Source: Allobosea sp.
GTDB lineage: Bacteria > Pseudomonadota > Alphaproteobacteria > Rhizobiales > Beijerinckiaceae
Length of the DNA: 64,000 nucleotides
Assembly: GCF_017308015.1 (NCBI RefSeq)
Contig: NZ_JAFKFW010000009.1
Location: 1-64,000 of the forward strand
Direction of reading: 5' to 3'
Positions 1-10,963 of this stretch are shown piece after piece; position 1 is the first letter of the stretch, and each line of letters opens with the position of its first letter. A program made the position numbers and the translations under genes. The notes beneath the pieces are model-generated. The model was not told the DNA's origin, ran no database searches, and was given only the letters and a program-made list of their open reading frames with translations.

Positions 1-1535
<1,535 letters not shown>

Positions 1536-1585
1536 TCACTCCTTCAGACTTGAGGTTTCAGGTTGATGATGGGGATGAGGCCCCG

Positions 1586-1900
1586 TCAGGCGGCCTTCTT
1601 GAGGGCGGCAGTCGTCTCGACGACGCCCATGATGTCGGACTCCTTCATGATCAGAAGGTCCTGGCCATCGATCTTGACCTCGGTGCCGCTCCATTTGCCG
1701 AAGAGCACGCGGTCGCCGACCTTGACGTCGGGCGGCACGAGCTTGCCGGTCTCGTCGCGCGCGCCAGCGCCGACGGCGACGACCTCGCCCTCCTGCGGCT
1801 TTTCCTGGGCGGTGTCGGGAATGATGATCCCGCCCTTTGTCTTCTCCTCGGCGTCGATGCGCTTCACGACGACGCGGTCATGCAGTGGCCGAAACTTCAT
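1586..1900 (-). CDS. groES: GroES co-chaperonin
   Basis: 104-residue co-chaperonin that caps the GroEL chamber. The sequence [20 protein letters not shown] opens in the standard way, and the mobile-loop region ([20 protein letters not shown]) and the C-terminal [14 protein letters not shown] are typical. A strong ribosome binding site (GGAGGAA) lies just ahead of the ATG. First gene of the groES-groEL operon, with the CIRCE operator about 140 bases upstream. Confidence 0.97.
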   Translation of the reverse strand: MKFRPLHDRVVVKRIDAEEKTKGGIIIPDTAQEKPQEGEVVAVGAGARDETGKLVPPDVKVGDRVLFGKWSGTEVKIDGQDLLIMKESDIMGVVETTAALKKAA

Positions 1901-2039
1901 GAGTTCCTCCAGTTTCCATGTCCCTTACATGTCAAGGCGGGCCGGCCCTGTTCAGGTCTTGCGGCGAGGTTCCGCGCGCCCTGAGGCGCCGTGCCCGCGC
2001 GATGATTTGGGTTACCCGATTTTTGCTTTCAAGAGGTCG

Positions 2040-2066
2040 GCAGCACTTTTTTTGATAGAGTGCTAA
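2040..2066 (-). promoter_or_regulatory. CIRCE operator (HrcA binding site) of groESL
   Basis: The + strand reads GCAGCACTT, nine bases, GAGTGCTAA. The right arm is the exact CIRCE arm; the left arm matches the consensus TTAGCACTC at six of nine positions. Spacing of nine bases is canonical. CIRCE is the operator of the heat-shock repressor HrcA, so groESL is likely HrcA-regulated here. hrcA itself is not in the window. Confidence 0.88.
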
Positions 2067-2161
2067 CGGGCTGAAAAGGCACCACAAACGCAACCTTTTA
2101 GCTTGCCAGGGCGTTGAGAATCCGCTGCCATCGGCGCAGTGAAACCAGGGAGCTGAAAGGA

Positions 2162-2431
2162 ATGGCTTCGACAGACTTCGCCCGCCAGATCGCTGGCTAC
2201 GGATTGACTACCGCGGGGATCCTCTACCGCCTGCCCGACCATCCTTCGATCCTGCAGGAATACATCTGGCAGGATTACGACCTCGCCCCGCGCTTCCCCG
2301 AGCTCAACAAGTTCCTCGCCTTCTGGCAGGCCAAGCTCGACGGCAAGTTGTTCCGCATCACCGTGGCTCACAAGGACCTGATCGGGCCGGCCGACCTTAG
2401 TGCGGTCAGTGGCGAGTTCCGGCTCCATTGA
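2162..2431 (+). CDS. usg: Usg family protein
   Basis: 89-residue protein resembling the Usg family (named for a position upstream of trp genes in some alphaproteobacteria; function unknown). Recognised by GYGLTTAGILYRLPDHPSILQEYIWQ and the following DLAPRFPELNKFLAFWQ. An upstream in-frame ATG at 2114 exists, but 2162 has a purine-rich leader (GAGCTGAAAGGA) and matches the family's length, so it was chosen. No trp genes are adjacent; the only trp gene in the window is a lone trpB about 10 kb away. Confidence 0.85.
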   Translation: MASTDFARQIAGYGLTTAGILYRLPDHPSILQEYIWQDYDLAPRFPELNKFLAFWQAKLDGKLFRITVAHKDLIGPADLSAVSGEFRLH

Positions 2432-2596
2432 GGTCGATGCTTCGGAGGGCTTGATCCGAGAAGCACCCATCCTAAAATCATGGCAGCCGCCGACAGCGTG
2501 CCCGACGCGGCGATCAACCAAACCGGACCCATGTTGCTTCGAGGAGGATATGGCTATGGCAACGTTGGCAATGACTCCCAACCGAGGGAGGGCTGC

Positions 2597-2893
2597 ATGA
2601 CGACATCAGACGACTTCGAGAGGCCGGTCGTGATCTTGACCGGGCTCGGGCACCCGGCGGCGATCGCGTCTGCCATGGAGGCCTACATGTTCCTGGCCGA
2701 CTGGCCGGTGAGCAGGCGCGATCCGGTCCACGGCTTCGCGCTGAAGGCCTGCCTGGCGGCGCTCCGCGGCGAGATTGAACCGGAGACGGCGCGCGGTCTT
2801 TTCGCGTCCTGGGCGGAAAAGCACGATCTTCTCGCCCCCGACGTTGCCGCATTCGCGAGCAACCGCAGGCAAGGCTCACGCGGCCACGCCTGA
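2597..2893 (+). CDS. DUF982 domain protein
   Basis: 98 residues. The pattern of a beta strand, then a helix with EAYMFLADWPVSRRDPVHGFALKACLAAL, matches the DUF982 family common in Hyphomicrobiales; function unknown. Start chosen at the ATG preceded by GGGAGGG. Upstream in-frame extensions lack a ribosome binding site. A strong hairpin follows the stop codon. Confidence 0.72.
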   Translation: MTTSDDFERPVVILTGLGHPAAIASAMEAYMFLADWPVSRRDPVHGFALKACLAALRGEIEPETARGLFASWAEKHDLLAPDVAAFASNRRQGSRGHA

Positions 2894-2900
2894 TCAAGAA

Positions 2901-2935
2901 CCCGGTGCCCTCAAGAGGCACCGGGCCATTTTGAG
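2901..2935 (+). terminator. Intrinsic terminator after the DUF982 gene
   Basis: Perfect 9-bp stem CCCGGTGCC/GGCACCGGG with a seven-base loop, followed by CCATTTTG. It lies 8 bases behind the DUF982 stop codon. Confidence 0.7.
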
Positions 2936-3112
2936 GCAAAGCCTCGCTCACAGGAACTCAACATTCGTGTGGCGGACTATACCTGCTACTTCGCCAAGCT
3001 GCCACACTCCGGTTCTACGAGGCAAAACTGCCTATTGCTGTGCCCTCCGAAGCAACTGTGTGTCGTAGCCCGATGGCGGCGAGATGTGCCAGGATGTCCG
3101 TTACGCCATTAC

Positions 3113-5530
3113 CTATAGCCTTTTGTCCGCCGTTTCTATATTCGGCGCGATGCTCTCCCAGCGCATATCGCCGACGTAGCGCCATGCCATGCGACCCTGT
3201 TCGTCGAGCGCGAAGAGGTGGAGCCAGCGATTGTCAAACAGGGCGCGGACTTGCGGATGACGTTCCAAGATTGCGCCAATCGCCTCGCGCGGCGCCTCGA
3301 TCAGTAAGGACAAGCGCAGCGGCTCGTGCATCAGCTGCTCGCCGTCGTGGACCGACTGCCAGGGCAGGCCGGCGCGCAGCAGCCCGCCATTGCCCTCGAC
3401 GACGCCGATGCCGCCGGTGACGTTGTGTAGGAGCTTGTTCCCCGCGCCGAAGAGGTCGGGTGCGACTGTCGAGCCGTAATACTGCAGGCTGATCCAGCTG
3501 GCGACGACAACCGGCGCGGTCAGGATTAGTTCGAGCACGCCGAAGTCACCGTCTATCCGCCAGTCGTAGTCGTGCAGGAAGGCGCGGCCCGCAAGGTCGC
3601 GCCCGGCGCTGCGCGTGCGGGGTGCGGCGATGAATGCTTGACAGCCGGCGAGCGCCCATTCGGGCTGCAGCTCAGCCCAGTCCCGGGCGCGGTGCGAGAT
3701 GTCCGCCGCGCGTTCAGCACGAGGCAGCCGCAGCGCCCGCTCCCCACGCGCAAGCGCGCCTGCGGACACCAGCCAGCGCCTCGCCTGGTCGAGATCCGCT
3801 GCATGGGATGCCGAGGGATGATCGGCATCGTAGAGCTTTACCGCATCGGTCGTGGTGTCGTGCAGCGCGCCCAGGAATAGCGTGTCTTGGGGAATGGCGA
3901 TGCCGCGTGTAGCAAGGCCGGCGCGTACCTCGCGATCATTTAGCAGGGTGGCAAGCAGCCGCGCATTGACTTCGCCAGAATAGCCACCGCAGGCGCCACA
4001 ATGGAGCGCACTTGCATGCGGGTTATTGACGACATTTGCACCGTGCCCCGCGATCAGAACGAGCCGCGCGAAGCCGTCGGTCAGCGACATCGCCTTCAGC
4101 ACGCTCGCAGCCATGGTCAGTCGCGTCTCGAGGTCGAGCGCCTCGGTCGGGCGCGGCGCGGGGTCGTTGGGCGCGTGCTGGCAAACCAGACCGAGGCCGT
4201 CGCGCAGCAGCTTGCCGATATAAACCGGTCCCGTCGCCTCGACGAAGGCGAAGGATGAGATCGCGGCCAGCTTGAAGCGGCCCCAGGCGCGACTAGCGCG
4301 GGCCGTAATCCGCGCGGCCAAGTCGCTCCGCTCGACCTCAGGTGTCGGCTCGCCCGAACAGGTGAACACACCGGGCGTCAGCAGCACCGGCAAACGCGCC
4401 TCGACCACATTCGAGGCGAAGCGGCGATGCCCGATACCGAGCCCGAAGAAGCCTGCGAAGCCGATCGTCCGGATTCCTGGATCGAGGCTTTCCAGGGCTC
4501 GCCTGAATACCTCCGAGCGCACGTCGATGCAGAAGGCCATCTGCAGAACGGGGCGGTCGATCGATTCCGCTGTCGGTGAATTGCTGGCGAAGAGCGCCTG
4601 GAGCCGCCTTTGAGCGCCGCGCTCAGCCGCCTCCTGCAGGATTGCATTGATGCCATCGTCCAGTGTGGCGATGACCGGCTTGGCATGGGCTGCCACGACG
4701 CCTTGCCATTGGGACTGAATAGTTGGCTCATGACGCAACAGCGCGGCCTCCCAGGCGAGCCGGATCGCGAGCAGGTCGGTGACGCTCGGGTCGGTCGCTC
4801 CTGCAAGCTCGGCCTGCCAGAGCCGGTAGCGTGCGACCTGCGCCCAGCCGCCGAGGCTCGTCAGAAGCCGGTGGAAATAACTCTCCAGCGCAGCCTCGGG
4901 CAGGCAAAGGCGGGCGACGCTCTCGAAGAGTGCGGCCTCGGCGGTCTCGGGCATATCGGCCACGGTCTGGGCAAAGCCAGCGAGGCCGGCGATCTCCGGC
5001 GTCAAATCGTGAGTGGCCACGGCCCGCCAGGCCTGATAGGCCCCGCGTGACGGCAGGCCCCAGAGCGCCTGACCCTGATCGAAATAGCCCGCGGCCCAGT
5101 GGCTGATGCGGTCGCTCACGAAGCTTGGCCAATCAAGCAGCGACGCATCGCGTGCGAGCTCCGCAACCGTCGGAATTGCGTCGGATGGATTTGTTGGCTT
5201 GCGAGCCGCATCGACGAATTCGGCGAACGTTTCGGGCTTTAGCGTGGCAGAGGCCGCATCGTAGGCTCCCTCAAGATCTGCACCGTTGATCTTGCCATTT
5301 TGAAGTCGTTCCGCGTACCAGGCCCGCGGCATGGTGATCGCGACGCCGGCCGTACGCCTCAGCCGTGCCGATGCCGTCGCTAGCGGCTCGCCGGTCTGTC
5401 CGATGAACGGATTGACCGCAACGCTCGAAGCGAGCGGCCAAAGCGGGGGAATAGCACGCGCAGCGCGGTCGGCTGCCGCCAGTATAGCCTCTGCGGAAAG
5501 GTCGATTGCATAAGTCGGGGTCATCAGCAT
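3113..5530 (-). CDS. dabA: DabA-type inorganic carbon transporter subunit (DUF2309)
   Basis: 805-residue cytoplasmic, zinc-containing, beta-carbonic-anhydrase-like subunit of a DAB system, which takes up CO2 and converts it to bicarbonate using an ion gradient through DabB. The zinc and active-site residues known from the Halothiobacillus protein are all visible: Cys334 and Asp336 in [10 protein letters not shown], His496 in LIAGHG and Cys511 in LHCGACGG. The start has AGGAGG upstream. It lies 24 bases behind dabB on the same strand, so the two are one operon. Bicarbonate supply for heterotrophic carboxylations is the likely role; no RuBisCO is in view. Confidence 0.93.
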   Translation of the reverse strand: MLMTPTYAIDLSAEAILAAADRAARAIPPLWPLASSVAVNPFIGQTGEPLATASARLRRTAGVAITMPRAWYAERLQNGKINGADLEGAYDAASATLKPETFAEFVDAARKPTNPSDAIPTVAELARDASLLDWPSFVSDRISHWAAGYFDQGQALWGLPSRGAYQAWRAVATHDLTPEIAGLAGFAQTVADMPETAEAALFESVARLCLPEAALESYFHRLLTSLGGWAQVARYRLWQAELAGATDPSVTDLLAIRLAWEAALLRHEPTIQSQWQGVVAAHAKPVIATLDDGINAILQEAAERGAQRRLQALFASNSPTAESIDRPVLQMAFCIDVRSEVFRRALESLDPGIRTIGFAGFFGLGIGHRRFASNVVEARLPVLLTPGVFTCSGEPTPEVERSDLAARITARASRAWGRFKLAAISSFAFVEATGPVYIGKLLRDGLGLVCQHAPNDPAPRPTEALDLETRLTMAASVLKAMSLTDGFARLVLIAGHGANVVNNPHASALHCGACGGYSGEVNARLLATLLNDREVRAGLATRGIAIPQDTLFLGALHDTTTDAVKLYDADHPSASHAADLDQARRWLVSAGALARGERALRLPRAERAADISHRARDWAELQPEWALAGCQAFIAAPRTRSAGRDLAGRAFLHDYDWRIDGDFGVLELILTAPVVVASWISLQYYGSTVAPDLFGAGNKLLHNVTGGIGVVEGNGGLLRAGLPWQSVHDGEQLMHEPLRLSLLIEAPREAIGAILERHPQVRALFDNRWLHLFALDEQGRMAWRYVGDMRWESIAPNIETADKRL

Positions 5531-5554
5531 CGGTCTGCCTCCTGTTATATGTGC

Positions 5555-7126
5555 TCACGACGCCTTGCGGACGGACCAGCCGCCGAGCAGCCGATCCAAT
5601 GTTGCGTTGACATAAAGGCCGTTGGAGAGATGGACGCGCAGACAAGCGGCGGCGGGATGCGAGGCCCAAAGTGGGAATAGCGCCTGCGCCGCCGCAACCA
5701 GCCCGAAGCTCAGCACCGCGAGCACCATCAGCGTCCATTCGAGGCGACCCGGGGCCGGCGGCGCCGGCAGCACACCATCTGTCAACCATTCGGACGTGGT
5801 TTGAAGGGCGAAGTAGCCGACCGCAGCGGCGCAGGCGTAGAGTGAAGTCTTGCGTGTCAGTTCACGCGGCGCCGAGTCGGCGAGGCCCTGCGCAAGCAGA
5901 TATGCGACGCCGAAGATGAGGATGGCGCCGAGCGCAAACGCCTGCGGCGACTTGTGGTCGAACCCGAAGGCAAAGCCGAACCCCGCGCCGATGGCGCCAT
6001 AAATCGCGAGCGCGATCAGGAAGGCGCGGCCGACGGCTGATCCATCGGGGACCGCAACCGGCCCTGGCCGACAACTGGCAGCAACCTGCTCGACGGCGCC
6101 GCCTGACGCCAGGAACGCGTGGGCCTTGTAGAGGGAGTGGGCGACGATATGGAGCAGCGCTAGCGGGAATAACGCTAGCCCGCATTGCAACATCATGAAG
6201 CCCATCTGAGCGACGGTAGACCAGGCCAGCGAGGTTTTGACTGCCGGCTGTGTGAGCATGACCAGCGCGCCGAACAGCGCCGTGAAGCCCCCCAACATGG
6301 CCAGGACTGCGAGCACGCCCGGTGCCGATAGCATTACGTCGGCGAAGCGGATCAGCAGAAAGCCGCCGCCATTGATCACCCCGGCATGCAGCAGCGCTGA
6401 AACCGGTGTCGGCGCCTCCATAACTTCGGTGAGCCAGCCATGCGTCGGGAACTGCGCTGACTTCAGCAGGGCGGCGAGCGCGAGCAGACCCGCCGCAAAG
6501 AGGATATGCCAGGAAGAGTCGGCGGTGCGGGCGAGCCGGTTGATGGTTGCGATATCACTCGTACCGAACCTCATCCAAATGAGGGTCATAGCGAAAAGCA
6601 GTGCAAGAGCACCGATCTTCGAGAACATCCCCTTCTTGCGCGCCGCGCGCTGGGCCGCCACTCGGTCGGGGTAGAAGAGCAGTAGATGATGCAGGGCGAC
6701 GCTGGTCGTGATCCAGGCTGCCGCCAACTGAACCAGATTACCGGCCTGGACCAGCAGCAGCACGGCAGCGAGCGCAACGCAGAGCAAGCCCGTAAATGCA
6801 CCTTGCCGCATCTCACCGTCGAGGTAGGTGCGAGCATACCGCACAACGATCCAGCCGACGAAGGCGACCAGCAGAAGCATGGTCGCGCTGACCGCATCGA
6901 GCCGGACCGAGAGGCCGACGCCGGTGAAACCGATCAGCCCGCTATCTCCAGGGCCGCATATGATCAGTAGGACGAGGGCACCGATGGCAATTAGCAACGC
7001 ACCAAATGCGGAGGCTTCCGCGACGGCGGGGACGAAGGGTGGCCGCCTTCCTGGCCGGGCGAAAGCCAAGACGGCGGCGAACAGCAGCGGCAGAGGCGCT
7101 GCAAGCGGGAGCAGGTAATAGGACAA
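5555..7126 (-). CDS. dabB: DabB-type membrane subunit (NuoL/MrpA-like)
   Basis: 523-residue polytopic membrane protein of the proton-conducting NuoL/M/N family, with the typical HGWLTEVMEAPTPVSALLHAG segment in the middle and many hydrophobic helices. Next to DabA it forms the ion-driven part of the bicarbonate-accumulating complex rather than a piece of complex I. An in-frame stop lies just upstream, which leaves TTG at 7126 as the only reasonable start; this makes translation probably weak. First gene of the dabB-dabA operon, divergent from a LysR gene. Confidence 0.9.
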   Translation of the reverse strand: MSYYLLPLAAPLPLLFAAVLAFARPGRRPPFVPAVAEASAFGALLIAIGALVLLIICGPGDSGLIGFTGVGLSVRLDAVSATMLLLVAFVGWIVVRYARTYLDGEMRQGAFTGLLCVALAAVLLLVQAGNLVQLAAAWITTSVALHHLLLFYPDRVAAQRAARKKGMFSKIGALALLFAMTLIWMRFGTSDIATINRLARTADSSWHILFAAGLLALAALLKSAQFPTHGWLTEVMEAPTPVSALLHAGVINGGGFLLIRFADVMLSAPGVLAVLAMLGGFTALFGALVMLTQPAVKTSLAWSTVAQMGFMMLQCGLALFPLALLHIVAHSLYKAHAFLASGGAVEQVAASCRPGPVAVPDGSAVGRAFLIALAIYGAIGAGFGFAFGFDHKSPQAFALGAILIFGVAYLLAQGLADSAPRELTRKTSLYACAAAVGYFALQTTSEWLTDGVLPAPPAPGRLEWTLMVLAVLSFGLVAAAQALFPLWASHPAAACLRVHLSNGLYVNATLDRLLGGWSVRKAS

Positions 7127-7229
7127 GGCATCCCCATGAACGATAGGTCAGGATGCCTCCCGATACCAACGGCATGGGCCGTAGAAAAATGCATTGTATA
7201 TGCAGACTCGTTCGCTATTATCGAACGAT

Positions 7230-8120
7230 ATGGGGAATCTCAACTACAACCACCTGCGCTACTTCTGGGCGGTCGCTCATGACGGCAACCTGACGCGTAC
7301 AGCGGAGCGGTTGAATCTCACCCAGTCGGCCCTGTCAGTGCAGATCCGTAAACTTGAGCAGCGCCTCGGCCATACGCTGTTCGAACGGCGGGGGCGACAG
7401 CTGCATCTGACCGAGGCCGGACGAATAGTCCTCGACCACGCCGACGCAATCTTCGCTACTGGGGAAGAGCTCCTCGGCACACTACGCGAGGCGGGCGCGG
7501 CGCGGCAGGCGCTGCGAGTTGGTTCGCTCGCTACCCTGTCGCGCAACTTCCAGATGGAGTTTCTGCGTCCCGTTCTCGGCCGCACCGACATCGACCTGAT
7601 CCTTCGCTCAGGGAGCGTCGCCGAGTTGCTGCGCGCGCTCGAAGCGCTCAACCTTGACGTGGTGCTGATCAACCAGGCACCCGCAAGCGACGCAGTCACC
7701 CCGCTGGTCGCACACCGTCTCGCCGCTCATGCGGTCAGCCTGGTGGGTACCCCCGATCGTTTGCGCGGCAGCGCGAGTTTGGCCGATCGGCTGAGGGCAC
7801 ATCCTGTGATCCTGCCCACCTTGGACAACAGCGTGCGTACAGGGTTCGACGCCCTCGTGGACAGTCTCGGCGTCAGGCCACAGATCGTCGCTGAAGTCGA
7901 GGACATGGCGATGATGCGCCTGCTCGCGCGCGAGGATGTTGGGCTGGCGGTCCTCCCGCCGATTGTGGTGAAAGACGAGATTGTGAGCGGCGTGCTGGTC
8001 GAAGGTGACCCTCTGCCCGGTATCGCCGAGACATTCTACGCCGTCACTATGGCGCGACGGTTTCCCAATCCACTTGTGCGCCGGCTGGTCCAGCCGACGC
8101 TCTCTCTGGAGCCAGCGTGA
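7230..8120 (+). CDS. LysR-family regulator, NhaR-like, next to dabBA
   Basis: 296-residue transcription factor. The N-terminus MGNLNYNHLRYFWAVAHDGN followed by TRTAERLNLTQSALSVQIRKLEQRLG is the LysR winged helix with the NhaR-type opening; the rest is the substrate-binding co-inducer domain. Start set at 7230 because NhaR-like proteins begin there; an in-frame ATG at 7194 would add 12 unusual residues. It is divergent from dabB with about 100 bases between them, the classic arrangement for control of the neighbouring operon. Target and ligand are inferred from position only. Confidence 0.9.
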   Translation: MGNLNYNHLRYFWAVAHDGNLTRTAERLNLTQSALSVQIRKLEQRLGHTLFERRGRQLHLTEAGRIVLDHADAIFATGEELLGTLREAGAARQALRVGSLATLSRNFQMEFLRPVLGRTDIDLILRSGSVAELLRALEALNLDVVLINQAPASDAVTPLVAHRLAAHAVSLVGTPDRLRGSASLADRLRAHPVILPTLDNSVRTGFDALVDSLGVRPQIVAEVEDMAMMRLLAREDVGLAVLPPIVVKDEIVSGVLVEGDPLPGIAETFYAVTMARRFPNPLVRRLVQPTLSLEPA

Positions 8121-8211
8121 CCGAGGCACCTGACAATGGTGCCGCGCCCGATCTCGACATGCGAAGCGAGATCACCTGACATCAGCCACGACCTTGAGAT
8201 CGACCCACGTC

Positions 8212-8694
8212 TTAGGGATCGCGCGTTTCTGTTCTGCAAGGCGATTGAAAATGATATTTCAGTTTGCAGGTAAATACGTCTGCTGCATCAAATAGATCTT
8301 CATGGGCCCATTCATTCCGCGATCCGATATCGGAAGTAAATATTACTTCTAAAGATTCGAGATTTTCCGACGATATCGGATATAAATCCGACTTAGAGCG
8401 CGCAATAATGAGATTATTTTGATAAATATCAGTTTTTATAGAAATAAATTCCAATTGAGACGGATCAATAACGTAACCCGTTTCTTCAAATAATTCTCGT
8501 AAACCAGCTTCTTGCCAGGTTTCGCCTCGCATCTGATATCCCCCGGGCAGTCCAAGCAGTCCATAGCCAGGCTCCGTCGCGCGCCGAACAAGCAAGATCT
8601 GACCTGCGGCGTTACATGCCAGTATGAAAACCGTTGTCGGAGCGTTGTCATAAATGCGCCTGCCGTCAATAATGGCGATAGGTCGATCACCCAT
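8212..8694 (-). CDS. NUDIX hydrolase
   Basis: 160 residues. The complete NUDIX box is visible around residues 52-74 (G-x5-E-x7-REL-F-EETGY), preceded by LLGLPGG. It would hydrolyse a nucleoside diphosphate linked to another group; the substrate cannot be told. The coding region is clearly more AT-rich than its neighbours, suggesting separate acquisition. No strong ribosome binding site precedes the ATG. Confidence 0.85.
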   Translation of the reverse strand: MGDRPIAIIDGRRIYDNAPTTVFILACNAAGQILLVRRATEPGYGLLGLPGGYQMRGETWQEAGLRELFEETGYVIDPSQLEFISIKTDIYQNNLIIARSKSDLYPISSENLESLEVIFTSDIGSRNEWAHEDLFDAADVFTCKLKYHFQSPCRTETRDP

Positions 8695-8810
8695 GGTATT
8701 ATCCGATGTCGCGTACTGGAGCAGTTATACAGCCAATACTCAAAAGCGATTGCTTTGCAGTTTTTGCCTTAAACGGAGGATGCAATTCGAGCATATTCAA
8801 TATTTGCACG

Positions 8811-9560
8811 TCACCAAGCTACGGGTTGGCCACGCCAGTCGTAAAAGCCTCCGGTGGCGTCTGCTTCTAGTTGCTCGACCACCGAGAGAAGATGTCGCGC
8901 GGCCGTAGCGGGAGGGTGAACCTCCAGCCCGTGGGCGGTGAAGGGTTCGGATAGCTTCGTGGCGACTGTACCGGGATGCAAGGCAATGCACAGCGCTTCA
9001 GGAGATCGACGAGCCAATTCAACAGCCGCAGTCCGAACGAGTTGATTGAGCGCGGCTTTAGATGCCCGATAGGAATACCAGCCCCCCAGTTGATTATCAG
9101 CGATGCTTCCAACTCGGGCAGACAGCGTCGCGAAGACAGCTTTGCCAGACCGCGGCAGCAGCGGGAGTATATGCTTCATAATAAGCGCCGGTCCGATCGA
9201 ATTGAGTGCAAAGGAACGCGCTAGATTGACCGAATTAATTTCCCGCCAGGTCTTCTCGGGTCGTTGACGATCATCGTGCAGAAACCCGGTCGCATCTACC
9301 ACGAGACGAAGTTCGCCTTGATCGCCGGCAAACTTAGCAGCCCGTTCGATGGTGGCTTCGTCGAGAAGGTCTATCGATGGCGAACTGCTGCGGCTGAGCG
9401 CAATCACACGCTCAAATCGATCTGCAGAGCTGATTGCATCAAGCAATGCCCCGCCGATCCCGCCGCCACCACCGAAGACGACTGCTATCCCGCCGTTAGG
9501 AAAGGACGCGAGCTCATAATCGGCCGCAGCTGTCGCAGGACGTGAATGATGATCGGTCAT
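8811..9560 (-). CDS. Short-chain dehydrogenase/reductase
   Basis: 249 residues of the SDR fold. The dinucleotide motif is a glycine-rich VVFGGGGGIGGALL near residue 28; the catalytic set is Ser in TLSARVG and the YRASK motif (Tyr and Lys four apart). The type resembles the CsgA-like SDRs often found beside photolyase genes and in ChrR-controlled clusters. It lies 84 bases downstream of ribA on the same strand and may be cotranscribed with it. Substrate unknown. Confidence 0.85.
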   Translation of the reverse strand: MTDHHSRPATAAADYELASFPNGGIAVVFGGGGGIGGALLDAISSADRFERVIALSRSSSPSIDLLDEATIERAAKFAGDQGELRLVVDATGFLHDDRQRPEKTWREINSVNLARSFALNSIGPALIMKHILPLLPRSGKAVFATLSARVGSIADNQLGGWYSYRASKAALNQLVRTAAVELARRSPEALCIALHPGTVATKLSEPFTAHGLEVHPPATAARHLLSVVEQLEADATGGFYDWRGQPVAW

Positions 9561-9644
9561 ATTTGCGAGGCCAAAAGTAACGCGGGCACTGGAACGGCAG
9601 CGAAATCGAAGCGTTTGATGTCCGCCGATCCTGTAACGAGATGG

Positions 9645-10766
9645 TCACGCAGGAGAGATCCCGCTTAGAGCTTTCATGTCGATGAAATGACCGGCACGGT
9701 CGCGCTTGGAAGCGAGATAGCGGACATTGTGGACGTTCGGGCGTCCCAGAACCCGTTGGCTTGCCGCGACTTCAATGCCCGCGGCCTCGATCGCCCCGAT
9801 CTTCTGCGGGTTGTTGGTCAGGGCCACGATACGTGAGACGCCAAGCTGCTTCAGCATGGTCGCCGCAAAGTCGAAATGGCGCTGATCCAGGTCAAAGCCC
9901 AGAACTTCATCAGCGTCGTAAGTATCCCACCCTTTGCTCTGCAGCCGGTAGGCGCGCATCTTGTTAGAAATGCCATTTCCGCGTCCTTCCTGGTCCAGAT
10001 AGAGCAAGATGCCGCCGCGATTCTCGGCCATCCACCGTACCGTCTCACGCAACTGGTCGCCGCAATCGCATTTGAGCGAGCCGAAAAGATCGCCGGTGAG
10101 ACAAGCCGAATGCAGCCGCACGGGCACGGCCGAGTCCAGGTCCGGCTTGCCGACGACGATCGCGACCTGGTCACGCAGACCCTCGCCGCCTCGGAAGACA
10201 ACGAACTCGGTCTCCGGCGCGCCTTCGAGCGGCACCGGGGCACGGCCGGCAATCTTGAGAGAAGCTGCCTGTTCGGCACGATAGCCGTTGATCGCGGCGA
10301 GCGCGACCTCGACCAGCGGCTCGCCGGCGATGTCCGCTTCGGTTACCGACACGACAATTACGGCGGGCAGGACGAGCGATAGACGGGCGAGCTCCAGCGC
10401 TGCCTCGTCTTGGGCAGAAGCCGGCGCGATTGGCGCATTTATCCGTGCATCGATCTTCAGGGCCAGCGTCTCGATCCGATCCAGATCGATGGCGGGCAGG
10501 ACAAAAACGCCGCTCTCGCCGCGCCCCTTGGCGCCAAGGCGGCGCAGGCGCGCCGCGCTAAGCACGAGGTGGCCAGCCCCGCGAGCCAACACGTCAAGCC
10601 CTCGCAGCAGCGCCTCGTCGGCAAGCTCCGCAGGGAGCGTCAGCACGAGCCGGTTGTTGTCCCGCAATAGCACCGGGCGGCCGGAGCGAAACTCAGCTAT
10701 CGCTCGATCAACATTCAGGCTGCCTCGGCTGCCCAGGGAAATAATCTCCTGATCGCATCCTATCAT
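9645..10766 (-). CDS. ribA: GTP cyclohydrolase II, with degenerate N-terminal domain
   Basis: 373 residues. The C-terminal half is a complete GTP cyclohydrolase II, which opens GTP as the first step of riboflavin synthesis: the zinc motif C-x10-C-x-C is in ACLTGDLFGSLKCDCGDQ and the catalytic DQEGRGNG block follows. The N-terminal ~170 residues resemble a DHBP-synthase-like domain that has lost recognisable catalytic motifs. ATG at 10766 has GAGGG eight bases upstream; ATG at 10781 is an alternative. A sigma-ECF-type promoter lies about 140 bases upstream. Flavin supply fits the photolyase genes nearby, which need FAD and, in one case, a lumazine antenna. Confidence 0.93.
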   Translation of the reverse strand: MIGCDQEIISLGSRGSLNVDRAIAEFRSGRPVLLRDNNRLVLTLPAELADEALLRGLDVLARGAGHLVLSAARLRRLGAKGRGESGVFVLPAIDLDRIETLALKIDARINAPIAPASAQDEAALELARLSLVLPAVIVVSVTEADIAGEPLVEVALAAINGYRAEQAASLKIAGRAPVPLEGAPETEFVVFRGGEGLRDQVAIVVGKPDLDSAVPVRLHSACLTGDLFGSLKCDCGDQLRETVRWMAENRGGILLYLDQEGRGNGISNKMRAYRLQSKGWDTYDADEVLGFDLDQRHFDFAATMLKQLGVSRIVALTNNPQKIGAIEAAGIEVAASQRVLGRPNVHNVRYLASKRDRAGHFIDMKALSGISPA

Positions 10767-10908
10767 ATTACATTCCCTCATCTGGAGAATTCTGGAGAAG
10801 GTCTATTAATTCTATTCTTAAGCAGTCTTCTTCGAAGAATGGCGCGTTTGGATTGCGGCTTTCTCCGATTATCCGATTGCAAACGGCTTCCTGCGTAAGT
10901 TTGAACTC

Positions 10909-10936
10909 AATACGAGCCCTGAAGGCAGTCGGTTCA
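10909..10936 (-). promoter_or_regulatory. ECF11-type promoter of ribA (RpoE/ChrR regulon)
   Basis: Minus strand: TGAACC, 16 bases, CGTATT. The -35 is identical to that in front of the DUF2177 gene and differs by one base from the sigma gene's own promoter. It predicts a ~135-base leader before ribA. It lies 28 bases from the probable left end of the IS element. Confidence 0.72.
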
Positions 10937-10963
10937 CTTTTTGAGCGCCGATGCGAAATAGGG

